The translations under genes and the position numbers were made by a program. A stretch of 64,000 nucleotides of DNA from DAITAZ01 sp036824045. Its GTDB lineage: Bacteria > Pseudomonadota > Gammaproteobacteria > Burkholderiales > Rhodocyclaceae. The stretch spans positions 1-64,000 of the forward strand of contig DAITAZ010000005.1 in assembly GCA_036824045.1 (NCBI GenBank), given 5' to 3'. Positions 43,959-57,157 of this stretch are shown here, in pieces. Position 1 is the first letter of the stretch. Every line of letters starts with the position of its first letter. The notes under the pieces are model-generated. The model was given only the letters and a program-made list of their open reading frames with translations. It did not search any database and was not told the DNA's origin.

Positions 43959-44996
43959 TCACGGCGCCGGATTGGTATAGCGCAGGTGGATACTCTCCAC
44001 CGCCTGCTGCACATCATCCGACAGGGCCACGGATTCTGCCTTCAGGTTCTCCTGCAATTGCTCCAGGGTGGTGGCGCCGATGATGGTGCTGGCCACGAAC
44101 CAGCGGCCGATGACCCAGGCCAGGGCGAGCGTGGCCGGGGAAAGGCCGTGAGCACGGGCCAGTTCGGCGTAGGCGCGGCTGGCGGGCACCACGTTTTCCT
44201 TACCGTAGCGCTGGCCAAAACCCTCGAACGCAGTGATCCTGCCGGACGCGCGGGGGTTGTCCACATACTTTCCGGAGAGATGCCCGAAAGCCAGCGGCGA
44301 ATACGGCAGCAGGCTCACCTGCTCGTAATGGCAGGTCTCCAGCAGGCTGGTTTCAAACGTGCGGTTCATCAGGTGATAAGCGTTCTGGACGGACACCACC
44401 CGCGGCAGCCCAAGCTCCCCGGCCAGACGGACGAACTGCATCACGCCCCAGGGGGTTTCGTTGGAGAGCCCGATGTAGCGCACCTTGCCCTCCCGCACCA
44501 GTTCCGCCAGCGCTTCCAGGGTCTCGCGGATGGGAACGGTCGCCCGCTCCAGGCTGCGGTCGTAGAGGTAGTTGCCAAACAAAGGCGCATAGCGGTCCGG
44601 CCAGTGCAACTGATAGAGATCGACGTAGTCCGTTTGCAGCCGGGCAAGCGATCCCTCCAGGGCGCGGCGCAGGTTGGCGCGGGTAAAGCCCAGTTCCCCG
44701 CCCCGTATCCAGGTCAGCGTGCGGCCCGGGCCGGTGGCCTTGGTGGCCAGGATCACCTTGTCCCGCTGCTGCCGGCGCAGCCAGGTCCCCACGATGCGCT
44801 CGGTTGCCCCGCAGGTCCCGGGCTGGGGCGGCACCGCGTACATCTCCGCCGTATCGATGAAATTCACCCCCTGGCTGAAGGCATGGTCCAGTTGCGCATG
44901 GGCTTCGGCCTCCGAGTTCTGCTGGCCAAAAGTCATCGTGCCCAAGCACACCCGCGACACCTCAAGATCGCTGGTTCCCAGTCGGCTGTATTGCAT
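43959..44996 (-). CDS. Aldo/keto reductase, Tas type
   Basis: 345-residue NADPH-dependent reductase of the TIM-barrel AKR superfamily. The catalytic tetrad is visible as Asp and Tyr in NFIDTAEMYAVPP, Lys in VILATKATGPG, and His in LYQLHWPDRY; the NADP-binding end is TIIGATTLEQLQENL. It is closest in layout to E. coli Tas. GGAAGGAG before ATG 44996 decides the start. Physiological substrate unknown. Confidence 0.92.
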   Translation of the reverse strand: MQYSRLGTSDLEVSRVCLGTMTFGQQNSEAEAHAQLDHAFSQGVNFIDTAEMYAVPPQPGTCGATERIVGTWLRRQQRDKVILATKATGPGRTLTWIRGGELGFTRANLRRALEGSLARLQTDYVDLYQLHWPDRYAPLFGNYLYDRSLERATVPIRETLEALAELVREGKVRYIGLSNETPWGVMQFVRLAGELGLPRVVSVQNAYHLMNRTFETSLLETCHYEQVSLLPYSPLAFGHLSGKYVDNPRASGRITAFEGFGQRYGKENVVPASRAYAELARAHGLSPATLALAWVIGRWFVASTIIGATTLEQLQENLKAESVALSDDVQQAVESIHLRYTNPAP

Positions 44997-45070
44997 GCTC
45001 GCTCCTTCCACGGCAGGGGTCAGGCCGCTATTCTATGCCCCCCTTTCAGACCCGAAGCGCGCGCCCAGTC

Positions 45071-46144
45071 ATGAAACCCTCCCACACCCTGCTCTATTGC
45101 CGCCCCGGTTTTGAAAAGGAAGGTGCCACCGAAATCGCCCACCAGGCCGGCAGCCTGGGGGCCCCGGGTTACGTGCGCACCCGCGAGGGCAGTGGCTTCG
45201 TCCAGTTCTTCCCCCATGACCCGGAAGGTATCGAGGTCCTCTCGGCCTCGCTGTCCATTCAAGATCTGGTCTTCGCCCGACAGGTGGTACTGGCCACCGA
45301 TCCGCTGACCAACCTGCCGGCCACGGACCGTCTCACTCCGCTGCTGGCCGCCATCCAGTCGTTGGGACATCGCTTTTCCGCGTGCTGGCTGGAGACGGCG
45401 GACACCAACGAGGCCAAGGAGCTCTCCAGCTTCTGCCGCAAGTTCGGGGCACATCTGGAAAAGGCCCTGGTCAAATCGGGCCTGCTGGTGCCGGGTAACG
45501 CCCGGCTCCCGCGGCTGCATCTGTTCTTTCTTGACTCGGGCACCGCGCACCTGGGCGTGAGCTGGGCGGATCGGGGTAGCCCCTGGCACATGGGCATCCC
45601 CCGGCTGCGGCTGCCCAGAGCCGCCCCCAGCCGCTCCGCCCTGAAGCTGGGCGAGGCGTTCCTGTCGCTGTTGTCGGAGGCGGAACGAAACGAACGCCTC
45701 AAAGGCAGCATGCGGGCGGTGGACCTCGGGGCGGCGCCCGGCGGGTGGTCCTGGCAACTCACGCAGCGCAGCTTGCTGGTCACGGCAGTGGACAATGGCC
45801 CCATGAACCGGGAATTGCTGGCCCAAGGCATGGTGGAGCACATCCGGGCCGACGGCTTTCGCTACCGGCATCGCAAACCCGTGGACTGGATGGTGTGCGA
45901 CATGGTGGAGCAGCCGGCGCGCATTGCGGCCCTCGTGGCGGACTGGGTGGCTGAGGGCCGGGCCCGGGACTGCATCTTCAACCTCAAGCTACCCATGAAA
46001 AAGCGGTTCGACGAGATCGAGCGCTGCCGCGACATCGTTGAACACCGCCTGGGCCGGGCCAAACTGGGCTACCGCCTGCGGATGCGCCATCTCTACCACG
46101 ACCGGGAAGAGATCACCGGCTACCTGGGGCGGGAACAATTCTGA
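45071..46144 (+). CDS. rlmM: 23S rRNA 2'-O-ribose C2498 methyltransferase RlmM
   Basis: 357 residues. An N-terminal THUMP-like region (LLYCRPGFEKEGATEIAHQAG) precedes a Rossmann methyltransferase domain with VDLGAAPGGWSWQL (SAM binding), WMVCDMVEQP, and FNLKLPMKKRFDEI holding the catalytic Lys. ATG 45071 is chosen by homology. It is divergent from the reductase gene. Confidence 0.95.
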   Translation: MKPSHTLLYCRPGFEKEGATEIAHQAGSLGAPGYVRTREGSGFVQFFPHDPEGIEVLSASLSIQDLVFARQVVLATDPLTNLPATDRLTPLLAAIQSLGHRFSACWLETADTNEAKELSSFCRKFGAHLEKALVKSGLLVPGNARLPRLHLFFLDSGTAHLGVSWADRGSPWHMGIPRLRLPRAAPSRSALKLGEAFLSLLSEAERNERLKGSMRAVDLGAAPGGWSWQLTQRSLLVTAVDNGPMNRELLAQGMVEHIRADGFRYRHRKPVDWMVCDMVEQPARIAALVADWVAEGRARDCIFNLKLPMKKRFDEIERCRDIVEHRLGRAKLGYRLRMRHLYHDREEITGYLGREQF

Positions 46145-46253
46145 GGCGGTTCGCCCGGTCGGCGGGCAACCGGCGCGTGGCGTCGCTGCCACACTCGGAC
46201 GAAGTCCCTGCCATAAGCCAGGCTTTTAGGCAAGAGGGCTGTAACGTTCCGTG

Positions 46254-46259
46254 TATAAT
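46254..46259 (+). promoter_or_regulatory. Consensus -10 element before rhlE
   Basis: A perfect TATAAT about 75 bases before the helicase ATG. The -35 region is not convincing. Confidence 0.5.
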
Positions 46260-46331
46260 CCGGGCTCTTCTCAAGCCCAAAGCCTTAGGCGGCAATCCGT
46301 TGCGCCGCCCTGTGAGCACCCCGCACCCTAC

Positions 46332-47723
46332 ATGACCTTTGAAGAACTCGGGTTGTTGCCCGACATCCTCCGCGCCGTTGCCGATGCCGGCTACAGCCAG
46401 CCCACCCCGATTCAAGCCCAGGCCATCCCCGTTGCCCTTGCCGGGCAGGACATCATGGGCGGCGCCCAGACCGGCACCGGCAAGACCGCGGGCTTCACCC
46501 TGCCGCTTCTCAACCGCCTGGCCCGCCACGCCAACAGCAGCCCATCGCCCGCCCGCCACCCGGTCCGCGCCCTGGTGCTCACCCCTACGCGGGAACTGGC
46601 CATGCAGGTGGCTGACAGCGTCAAGACCTACTCCAAGTACCTGCCCCTGCGCAGCACCCTGGTCTATGGCGGGGTGGACATGAAGGCCCAGGTGGAGGAA
46701 CTGCGTCGGGGCGCCGAAATCGTAGTCGCCACCCCCGGCCGCCTGCTCGACCATGTGGAGCAGAAAACGGTGAACTTCAGCCAGGTGGAAGTGCTGGTGC
46801 TGGACGAGGCGGACCGCATGCTGGACATGGGGTTCATCCCCGACATCCGGCGCATCCTGGCCCTGTTGCCCCGGGAGCGGCAAAGCCTGTTGTTCTCCGC
46901 CACGTTTTCGGACGAAATCAAGAAACTGGCGGACACCATGCTGCGCGACCCGCAGCTCATCGAGGTCGCCCGCCGCAACACGGTGAGCGAGACCATCACC
47001 CATCGGGTGTACCCGGTTTCCCACGAGCGCAAGCGCGCCCTGCTCGCCCACCTGCTGCGCACCCAGGACATGCGGCAGGTGCTGGTGTTCGTCGGCACCA
47101 AGTTCGGTTGCAGCCGGCTCGCCCATTACCTGACCCGGGAAGGGTTGTCCGCCGACGCCATCCATGGTGACAAGAATCAACAGCAGCGCACCGAGGCGCT
47201 GGCCGCCTTCAAGAGCGGCAAGGTCCGCGTGCTGGTGGCCACCGACGTGGCCGCCCGGGGGCTGGACATCGACGATCTGCCCCACGTGATCAATTACGAT
47301 CTGCCCCATGTGGCCGAAGACTACGTGCACCGTATCGGCCGCACCGGTCGCGCCGGCAAGCAGGGCGATGCGGTGTCCCTGGTGTGTGCGGAAGAACGGC
47401 CCCGGCTGGCGGAGATCGAAAAGCTCATTAAGCTGCAGATTCCCCAGGAAGCCCTGCCCGGCTTTGACGCCGAGCCCTCGTTCTACGAGCAGGACAAATC
47501 CCGCCGCCGCCCGGCCCCGCAGCCCCGCATCACCGGCGGCGCCGGACGCGCCCGACCGGCGCCGAGCACGGTGACCAAAGACGGATTCGACTGGTCCCGC
47601 CCCTACGAGCCCAGCCCCGAAGCGCTTGCCAGCGCCGAGACAGCCGCCCCGGTCGCAAAGGTCGGCAAGGAAGCCCGCCAGCCGCGCACCGTCGCTTTCC
47701 TGCTGGGTGGCAACGGGCGCTGA
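46332..47723 (+). CDS. rhlE: DEAD-box RNA helicase, RhlE type
   Basis: 463 residues. Motifs in order: Q motif SQPTPIQ, AQTGTGKTAGF, PTRELAM, TPGRLLD, VLDEADRMLDMGF, SATFSDEI, VATDVAARGLDID, and HRIGRTGRAG. A basic, Pro/Arg-rich tail follows (KSRRRPAPQPR). RhlE-type helicases act in ribosome assembly and mRNA turnover. The start is ATG 46332, giving the canonical MTFEELGL opening; the frame stays open for 27 codons upstream without support. Confidence 0.93.
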   Translation: MTFEELGLLPDILRAVADAGYSQPTPIQAQAIPVALAGQDIMGGAQTGTGKTAGFTLPLLNRLARHANSSPSPARHPVRALVLTPTRELAMQVADSVKTYSKYLPLRSTLVYGGVDMKAQVEELRRGAEIVVATPGRLLDHVEQKTVNFSQVEVLVLDEADRMLDMGFIPDIRRILALLPRERQSLLFSATFSDEIKKLADTMLRDPQLIEVARRNTVSETITHRVYPVSHERKRALLAHLLRTQDMRQVLVFVGTKFGCSRLAHYLTREGLSADAIHGDKNQQQRTEALAAFKSGKVRVLVATDVAARGLDIDDLPHVINYDLPHVAEDYVHRIGRTGRAGKQGDAVSLVCAEERPRLAEIEKLIKLQIPQEALPGFDAEPSFYEQDKSRRRPAPQPRITGGAGRARPAPSTVTKDGFDWSRPYEPSPEALASAETAAPVAKVGKEARQPRTVAFLLGGNGR

Positions 47724-47788
47724 GCCTGCCGGCGGCGCCTGCGGCCGCAGCACCCCGACGGGCGACGCCCGCCCAGACCCGACTGACC

Positions 47789-48838
47789 GTGTTTGCCCTC
47801 CTGCCCGCGCTTGCCGCCACCCTGGCCCTGGGTGCGGGTGCCGGCTGGGTCGCCAGCCTGCTGCACAGTCCCCTGCCCTGGATGATCGGCCCCATGCTGG
47901 CGGTAGCCGCTGCCCGCGTCCTCGGGGCGCGCCTGGTCAGCCCGCGGGGAGGCCGTCAGGCGGGCCAATGGCTGATCGGGACGACCCTCGGTCTTTACTT
48001 TAGCCCCACGGTGCTACGGACCCTCTCGGGCCACGGCGGTGCCATCGCCGCCAGCCTTGCCTTTGCGTTGGCGCTGGGCGGCGTCGGCGCGCTGGTCTTG
48101 CGCCGTGTGGCGGGCTGTGACTGGCGCACCGCCTTTTTTGCCTCGGTGCCCGGTGGCGCCACCGAAATGGCCGTATTGGCCGGGCGAAGCGGCGCCGCGG
48201 CAGATCAGGTGGCACTGGCCCACGCCCTGCGCATGGTGGCGGTGGTGCTCATCCTGCCCTTCGCCATGACCCTTGCCGGCGCCCACGGCGCCGATCCCTA
48301 CCAGCCGGTCGCCCGGGATGTCGCCCCCCTTGGCCTGCTGGCAATGCTCGGGCTCGCCGCCGGTTCGTCAGCACTGCTCGCCCGCCTGCGCGTGCCCAAC
48401 GCCTGGATGCTCGGCTCCCTGCTCGCCACCATCGCGCTCGCTGCCACCGACGCCGCCCCGTCCGCCATGCCCCACTGGCTCACCAATAGCGGGCAAGTGC
48501 TGGTGGGGTGCTCGCTGGGGGAGCGTTTCGACCGGGACTCCCTGCGCCGCACGCCCCGCTTCGCCCTCGCCGTCCTGGCCAGTGTGGCGCTGGCCATCAG
48601 CCTCTCGGCCCTGTTTGCCTGGCTGCTGGCGCAGCCGGCGGGCATCGCGGCCCCCACCGCCATCCTCGCCACCGCCCCCGGCGGCATTGCGGAGATGTGC
48701 CTCACCGCCCGCGTGCTGCAACTGGGCGTGCCGCTGGTCACGGCCTTCCACGTACTCCGGGTGGCGGCCATCATGGTGCTGGCCCCGATGGCACTGCCCG
48801 GCCTGCGCCTGCTGGAACGCGCCCCGGCACGGGACTGA
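47789..48838 (+). CDS. AbrB-family membrane transporter (COG3180)
   Basis: 349-residue inner membrane protein with about ten helices in two similar halves. Repeated motifs: LPWMIGPMLAVAAARV and PNAWMLGSLLATIAL, and FFASVPGGATEMAVL with LATAPGGIAEMCLTA, which mark the duplicated AbrB region. Members have been called ammonia monooxygenase-like, but the function is unproven. It starts with GTG at 47789. It is in line with rhlE and tam. Confidence 0.86.
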   Translation: MFALLPALAATLALGAGAGWVASLLHSPLPWMIGPMLAVAAARVLGARLVSPRGGRQAGQWLIGTTLGLYFSPTVLRTLSGHGGAIAASLAFALALGGVGALVLRRVAGCDWRTAFFASVPGGATEMAVLAGRSGAAADQVALAHALRMVAVVLILPFAMTLAGAHGADPYQPVARDVAPLGLLAMLGLAAGSSALLARLRVPNAWMLGSLLATIALAATDAAPSAMPHWLTNSGQVLVGCSLGERFDRDSLRRTPRFALAVLASVALAISLSALFAWLLAQPAGIAAPTAILATAPGGIAEMCLTARVLQLGVPLVTAFHVLRVAAIMVLAPMALPGLRLLERAPARD

Positions 48839-48896
48839 AGCCCGCGCGACGCGCCTGCCCCTACAATGCAGCCCACCATTCCCGGAGGAGCCCCCC

Positions 48897-49661
48897 ATGC
48901 CCTGGAATCCGACCCAATATCTGGGCTTTGCCCACGAGCGCCTGCGTCCGGCGCTGGACCTGCTCGCCCGCGTCCCGGTCGAGGCGCCGACCACCGTGCT
49001 CGACCTGGGCTGCGGCGCCGGCAACGTCACCCGCCTGCTGGCGGAGCGCTGGCCCCAGGCCCGCGTCACCGGCATCGACAACTCGGCCGCCATGCTCGCC
49101 CGCGCCCGACAGGAAGCACCGGACATCGGCTGGGAGGAAGCGGACCTCGCCCACTGGCGCCCCACGGCGCACGTGGATGTGCTCTACTCCAACGCCGCCC
49201 TGCACTGGCTGGACGACCACGCCACCCTTTTCCCCCGCCTGGCGGCGGCGGTGAACCCCGGCGGGGTGCTGGCCATCCAGATGCCCAACAATTTTGCCGC
49301 CCCCAGCCACACCTGCTGCTTCGCCGCTGCCCAGGCGGGCCCCTGGCGAGACACCCTGGCTCCGCTGCTCCGTCCCGCCCCGCTGCTCTCCCCCGGCGAT
49401 TACTACACCCTGCTCGCCCCGACGGCGCGGCGGGTGGACATCTGGGAAACCCGTTATCAGCATGCACTGAAAGGGGACAACCCGGTGGCCGACTGGACCC
49501 GGGGCTCCCTGCTGGTGCCCCTGCTGGAAGCACTCCCGCCGGATGAGGCCGCCGCCTTCGAGGCGGATTACCGGAGCCGCATCGCCCGCGCCTACCCGCG
49601 CCTGCCGGACGGCACCACCTTGCTGCCCTTCAGCCGCCTGTTCATCGTCGCCCAGTACTGA
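48897..49661 (+). CDS. tam: Trans-aconitate 2-methyltransferase-like enzyme
   Basis: 254-residue SAM-dependent methyltransferase. SAM motif VLDLGCGAGNVT (about residues 33-44), then GIDNSAAMLARAR, ADLAHWRP, and LYSNAALHWLDDHATLFPRL; these, and MPWNPTQYLGFAHERLRPA at the start, are typical of Tam, which methylates trans-aconitate and so relieves aconitase inhibition. GGAGGAG lies eight bases before the ATG. The PrpF gene starts 2 bases after its stop. Confidence 0.88.
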   Translation: MPWNPTQYLGFAHERLRPALDLLARVPVEAPTTVLDLGCGAGNVTRLLAERWPQARVTGIDNSAAMLARARQEAPDIGWEEADLAHWRPTAHVDVLYSNAALHWLDDHATLFPRLAAAVNPGGVLAIQMPNNFAAPSHTCCFAAAQAGPWRDTLAPLLRPAPLLSPGDYYTLLAPTARRVDIWETRYQHALKGDNPVADWTRGSLLVPLLEALPPDEAAAFEADYRSRIARAYPRLPDGTTLLPFSRLFIVAQY

Positions 49662-49663
49662 AC

Positions 49664-50826
49664 ATGACCATCCTGCGCATCCCCGCCAGCCTCATGCGTG
49701 GCGGCACCAGCAAGGGCGTGTTCTTTCTGGGCGCGGATCTTCCCGCAGATCCCGCCAGACGGGACGCGATCCTGCTGCGGGTGGTCGGCAGTCCGGACCC
49801 CTATGGCAAGCAGATTGACGGCCTGGGCGGCGCCACCTCCAGCACCAGCAAGGTGGTGATCATCAGCCCCGCCAGTCGCCCCGGCCACGACGTGGACTAC
49901 CACTTTGGCGCCGTGGCCGTGGGCGAGCCCGTCATCGACTGGTCCGGCAATTGCGGCAACCTGAGCGCCGCCGTCGGCCCCTTTGCCATCCGCGCCGGCC
50001 TGGTGGCGGCCCCCGCCTCGGGCTTCGCAACGGTGCGCATCTGGCAGGCCAACATCGGCAAGACCATCCTCGCGCGGGTTCCCATGGCCAACGGCGCAGT
50101 ACAGGAAGAAGGCGACTTCCGGCTGGACGGAGTGACTTTTCCCGCCGCCGAGATCCAGCTGGAGTTCCTCGACCCGGCGGGCGAAGAGGCGGACGCGCCC
50201 ACCGTCGGCGGCCTCTTCCCCACCGGGCGCCTGCGAGACTGGCTGGCCGTTCCCGGCCACGCCGCCGTGGAAGCCACCCTCATCAACGCGGGCAACCCCA
50301 CCATCTTCGTCCGTGCGGGGAATCTGGGCCTGACCGGCATTGAGCTGCAGCCCGCCGTCAACGGCGACAAGCCCTTGCTCGCCCGGTGCGAGCAACTGCG
50401 CGCCGCCGGTGCCGTGGCCATGGGGCTGGCCGCCACCCCGGAAGAAGCCACCCGGCTCCGCCCCCATACGCCCAAGCTCGCCTTCGTCGCGCCCCCTGCC
50501 ACCTACGTGGCTGCGGACGGGCGAACAGTCCCCGCTGGCAGCATCGGCCTCAATGCGCGCATCCTCTCCATGGGCGCCCTGCATCACGCCATGACGGGCA
50601 CCGGGGCGGTCGCCATCGCTGCGGCGGCCGCCATCCCCGGCACCCTGGTGCGCGAGGTCATGGGTCGTACGGCGTGGAACGGCGAAGTGGTCTTCGGGCA
50701 CCCCTCGGGCACTCTGCGGGTGGGCGCCTCGGTCGCGGAAGCGGGACAACACTGGCGGGTGGCGAGCGTGCGCATGAGCCGCTCGGCCCGCTGCCTCATG
50801 GAAGGCTGGGTACGGGTACCGCAGGA

Positions 50827-50830
<4 letters not shown>
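49664..50830 (+). CDS. prpF: PrpF family aconitate/methylaconitate isomerase
   Basis: 388 residues with a DAP-epimerase-like fold. Signatures: ASLMRGGTSKGVFF (start), DGLGGATSSTSKVVII, DWSGNCGNLSAAVGPFAI with the Cys region of the active site, NAGNPTIFVRA, and HHAMTGTGAVA. PrpF isomerises cis/trans 2-methylaconitate in the AcnD-type methylcitrate cycle, but neither prpC nor acnD is nearby, and the tight link with tam suggests action on trans-aconitate. Its stop codon interlocks with that of the convergent kinase gene in a CTAG. Confidence 0.9.
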
Positions 50831-54971
<4,141 letters not shown>

Positions 54972-55261
54972 TGGCAGTTTCGGGTCTTCAAATGGCCGCG
55001 GCCGGTATCAGCTCTGCCGTTCCGTGCTCGTGGCGATCCGGGGCATTCCGGGTTCGACTGCTCGCATGTCATGGCTCCGTGACTCGCTAAACGGCACCCG
55101 CCACCGGAACTTGAGCGGCAGTACGCGCGCCTTGCGGCGCAGCATGCGCCGAAAAACACCCGTTTCACGCCGCCGTTTCCCGGTTTCGTCGCAGCCTGCT
55201 GGGCGCCATGGCAGACGCTCCCTAAGCTGGCCTCACTTGCGATCACCACCGGGAGCCCACC

Positions 55262-55936
55262 ATGAAGACCCACCGCCACACCCTTGCCCCAGCCCTGTGC
55301 CTCGCGCTCGCACTCGCCCTCGGGTCGGTGCCGGGCACCACCGCTGCCCACCCTCCGGCGCTGTCGGCCAGCGCCGCGACCGCACTGCAGCATTTCGCCA
55401 AAGCCCGGGCCGGGGAGAAGAACGCCATCGCTCCCGCCGTGGCCTCGTTCGCGGAACTGGCCGGCAAACACCCGGAACACCCCTTGTACCTGGCCTATCA
55501 GGGCTCCGCCATCGCCATGCAGGCCAAGGACGCACTGGCCCCCTGGAACAAGATCCGCTATGCCGAGCACGGCGCGGATCTGCTGGAAAAAGCCGTCGCC
55601 CTGCTCGGGCCGGAGCACGCCGCCCCGCTGTTGAGCGAGGCCCCCGAAGCGCTGGAAACCCGCCTGGTCGCCGCCAACACACTGTCCAGCCTGCCGGACA
55701 TGTTCAACCGTCTGCCCGCCGCCAAACGCATCTCCGAAGCCCTGATCAAAGCGCCGGAGTTCGCCGCGGCGCCTGCCCCGTTCCGCGCCCAGGCCCTGGC
55801 CGTGGCTGCCCGCATCGCCGGCAAGGAAAAACGCGCGGCAGACGAAGCCAGCCTGCTCAAGCAGGTGCTTGCCCTGGACGCCAACGGCGCCGCTGGTCAG
55901 GCCGCCAGCGCCCGCCTCAAGGAGCTGGGGCAATGA
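55262..55936 (+). CDS. Exported helical protein, first gene of the transport cassette
   Basis: 224 residues with a signal peptide (TLAPALCLALALALGSVPGTTAA, about 7-29). The mature part is helical with repeat-like segments (FAKARAGEKNAIAPAV, AAKRISEALIKAP), ending in LKQVLALDANGAAGQ, which has a TPR flavour. Function unknown. Its TGA overlaps the ABC ATPase ATG, so it belongs to the same transcript. Confidence 0.8.
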   Translation: MKTHRHTLAPALCLALALALGSVPGTTAAHPPALSASAATALQHFAKARAGEKNAIAPAVASFAELAGKHPEHPLYLAYQGSAIAMQAKDALAPWNKIRYAEHGADLLEKAVALLGPEHAAPLLSEAPEALETRLVAANTLSSLPDMFNRLPAAKRISEALIKAPEFAAAPAPFRAQALAVAARIAGKEKRAADEASLLKQVLALDANGAAGQAASARLKELGQ

Positions 55937-56646
55937 GCGCCTCCGCACGGCCGCCCGAAGGAAGCGCCACCCCGCTGATGGGCCTGGCGCGCGTGTCCAA
56001 GGCCTACCGCCAGGCCGCAGGGAGCGTGCAGGCGCTGCGCGACGTCCAGCTCCTGCTCCACCCCGGAGAACTGGTGGCTGTCACCGGCCCCTCGGGCAGC
56101 GGCAAGAGCACCCTGCTCAACCTGTGCGGCCTCATCGACACCCCGGACGAAGGCGAGGTGGCCTTTGCCGGCCACCCCCTTGCCGGCCAGGACGAAACCT
56201 CCCGGGCCCTGCTGCGCCGCGCCCACATCGGTTTCGTGTTCCAGAACTTCAACCTGATCCCGGTGATGAGCGCCCGCGAGAACGTGGAGTATCCGCTGTT
56301 CCTGCTGGGCGTCCCGGCGGCGGAAAGCCGGACCCGGGCCGAGGCCATGCTGGCCCGGGTGGGTCTGGGGGATTTCACCCGGCAGCGCCCGGACCGGCTC
56401 TCCGGCGGGCAACGGCAACGGGTGGCCATCGCCCGCGCCGTCGTCAAATCGCCCCGGCTGGTAATCGCCGACGAGCCCACCGCGAGCCTGGACAGCATCA
56501 ACGCCCGTCAGGTGGTGACGCTCATGCGCGAGTTGGCCCACGAGCACCGCACGGCCTTTCTCATCGCCACTCACGACGATCGCCTCACGCCCCACTGCGA
56601 CCGGGTCCTGGCGCTGGCCGACGGCGTCATCCGCCCCCAGGGCTGA
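55933..56646 (+). CDS. ABC transporter ATPase, LolD/MacB type
   Basis: 237 residues. Walker A GPSGSGKSTLLN (about 52-63), Q-loop FVFQNFNLIPVMSARENVEYP as in the LolD/MacB class, signature RLSGGQRQRVAIARA, Walker B RLVIADEPTASLD, and H-loop ATHDD. It should power the FtsX-type permease coded two genes downstream. ATG 55933 overlaps the preceding stop codon. Confidence 0.95.
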   Translation: MSASARPPEGSATPLMGLARVSKAYRQAAGSVQALRDVQLLLHPGELVAVTGPSGSGKSTLLNLCGLIDTPDEGEVAFAGHPLAGQDETSRALLRRAHIGFVFQNFNLIPVMSARENVEYPLFLLGVPAAESRTRAEAMLARVGLGDFTRQRPDRLSGGQRQRVAIARAVVKSPRLVIADEPTASLDSINARQVVTLMRELAHEHRTAFLIATHDDRLTPHCDRVLALADGVIRPQG

Positions 56647-56692
56647 GCAGCCGCCCGCCCCGCCCACCGACACGCCCCACCGGAGCCCCCAC

Positions 56693-57145
56693 ATGGAAGC
56701 ACTGTTCGCCTTGCTGCATCACCTGGCTGCCTTCGCACTCGTGGCCTGCCTGCTCACCGAGTGGAGCCTCCTGCGCACGCCCCCGGACGTGGCCCGCGCC
56801 CGCCAGTTGCTGGCGACGGATCTGGCCTACGGCCTGTGCGCCCTCCTGCTGCTGGCGTTCGGCGCTGCCCGCGTCCTGTGGTTCGGCAAGGGCCTGGACT
56901 ACTACTTGGGCAACGCCTTCTTCCACGCCAAGCTGGGGGCGTTCCTGCTCATGGGCCTGCTCTCGGCCGCACCTACCCGGACTTTTCTGGGTTGGCGGGC
57001 AGCCCTGCGACGCCAGCAAGTTCCCGACGCGTCGCCCCGGGAGCTTGCCCGGCTGCGCGCAATTCTCCTGGCCGAACTGGCGCTCGTCCCACCCATTCTG
57101 CTCTGTGCCGTACTCATGGCACGGGGCCACGGCCTTCTTGATTAA
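56693..57145 (+). CDS. DUF2214 family membrane protein
   Basis: 150 residues with about four membrane helices (about 5-22, 45-63, 77-95, 122-142). The charged motif FGKGLDYYLGNAFFHAKLGAFL between helices 2 and 3 is typical of DUF2214. Its function is unknown. It is inserted between the ATPase and permease genes of the cassette, 12 bases before the permease start. Confidence 0.82.
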   Translation: MEALFALLHHLAAFALVACLLTEWSLLRTPPDVARARQLLATDLAYGLCALLLLAFGAARVLWFGKGLDYYLGNAFFHAKLGAFLLMGLLSAAPTRTFLGWRAALRRQQVPDASPRELARLRAILLAELALVPPILLCAVLMARGHGLLD

Positions 57146-57157
57146 GGGAATACCACC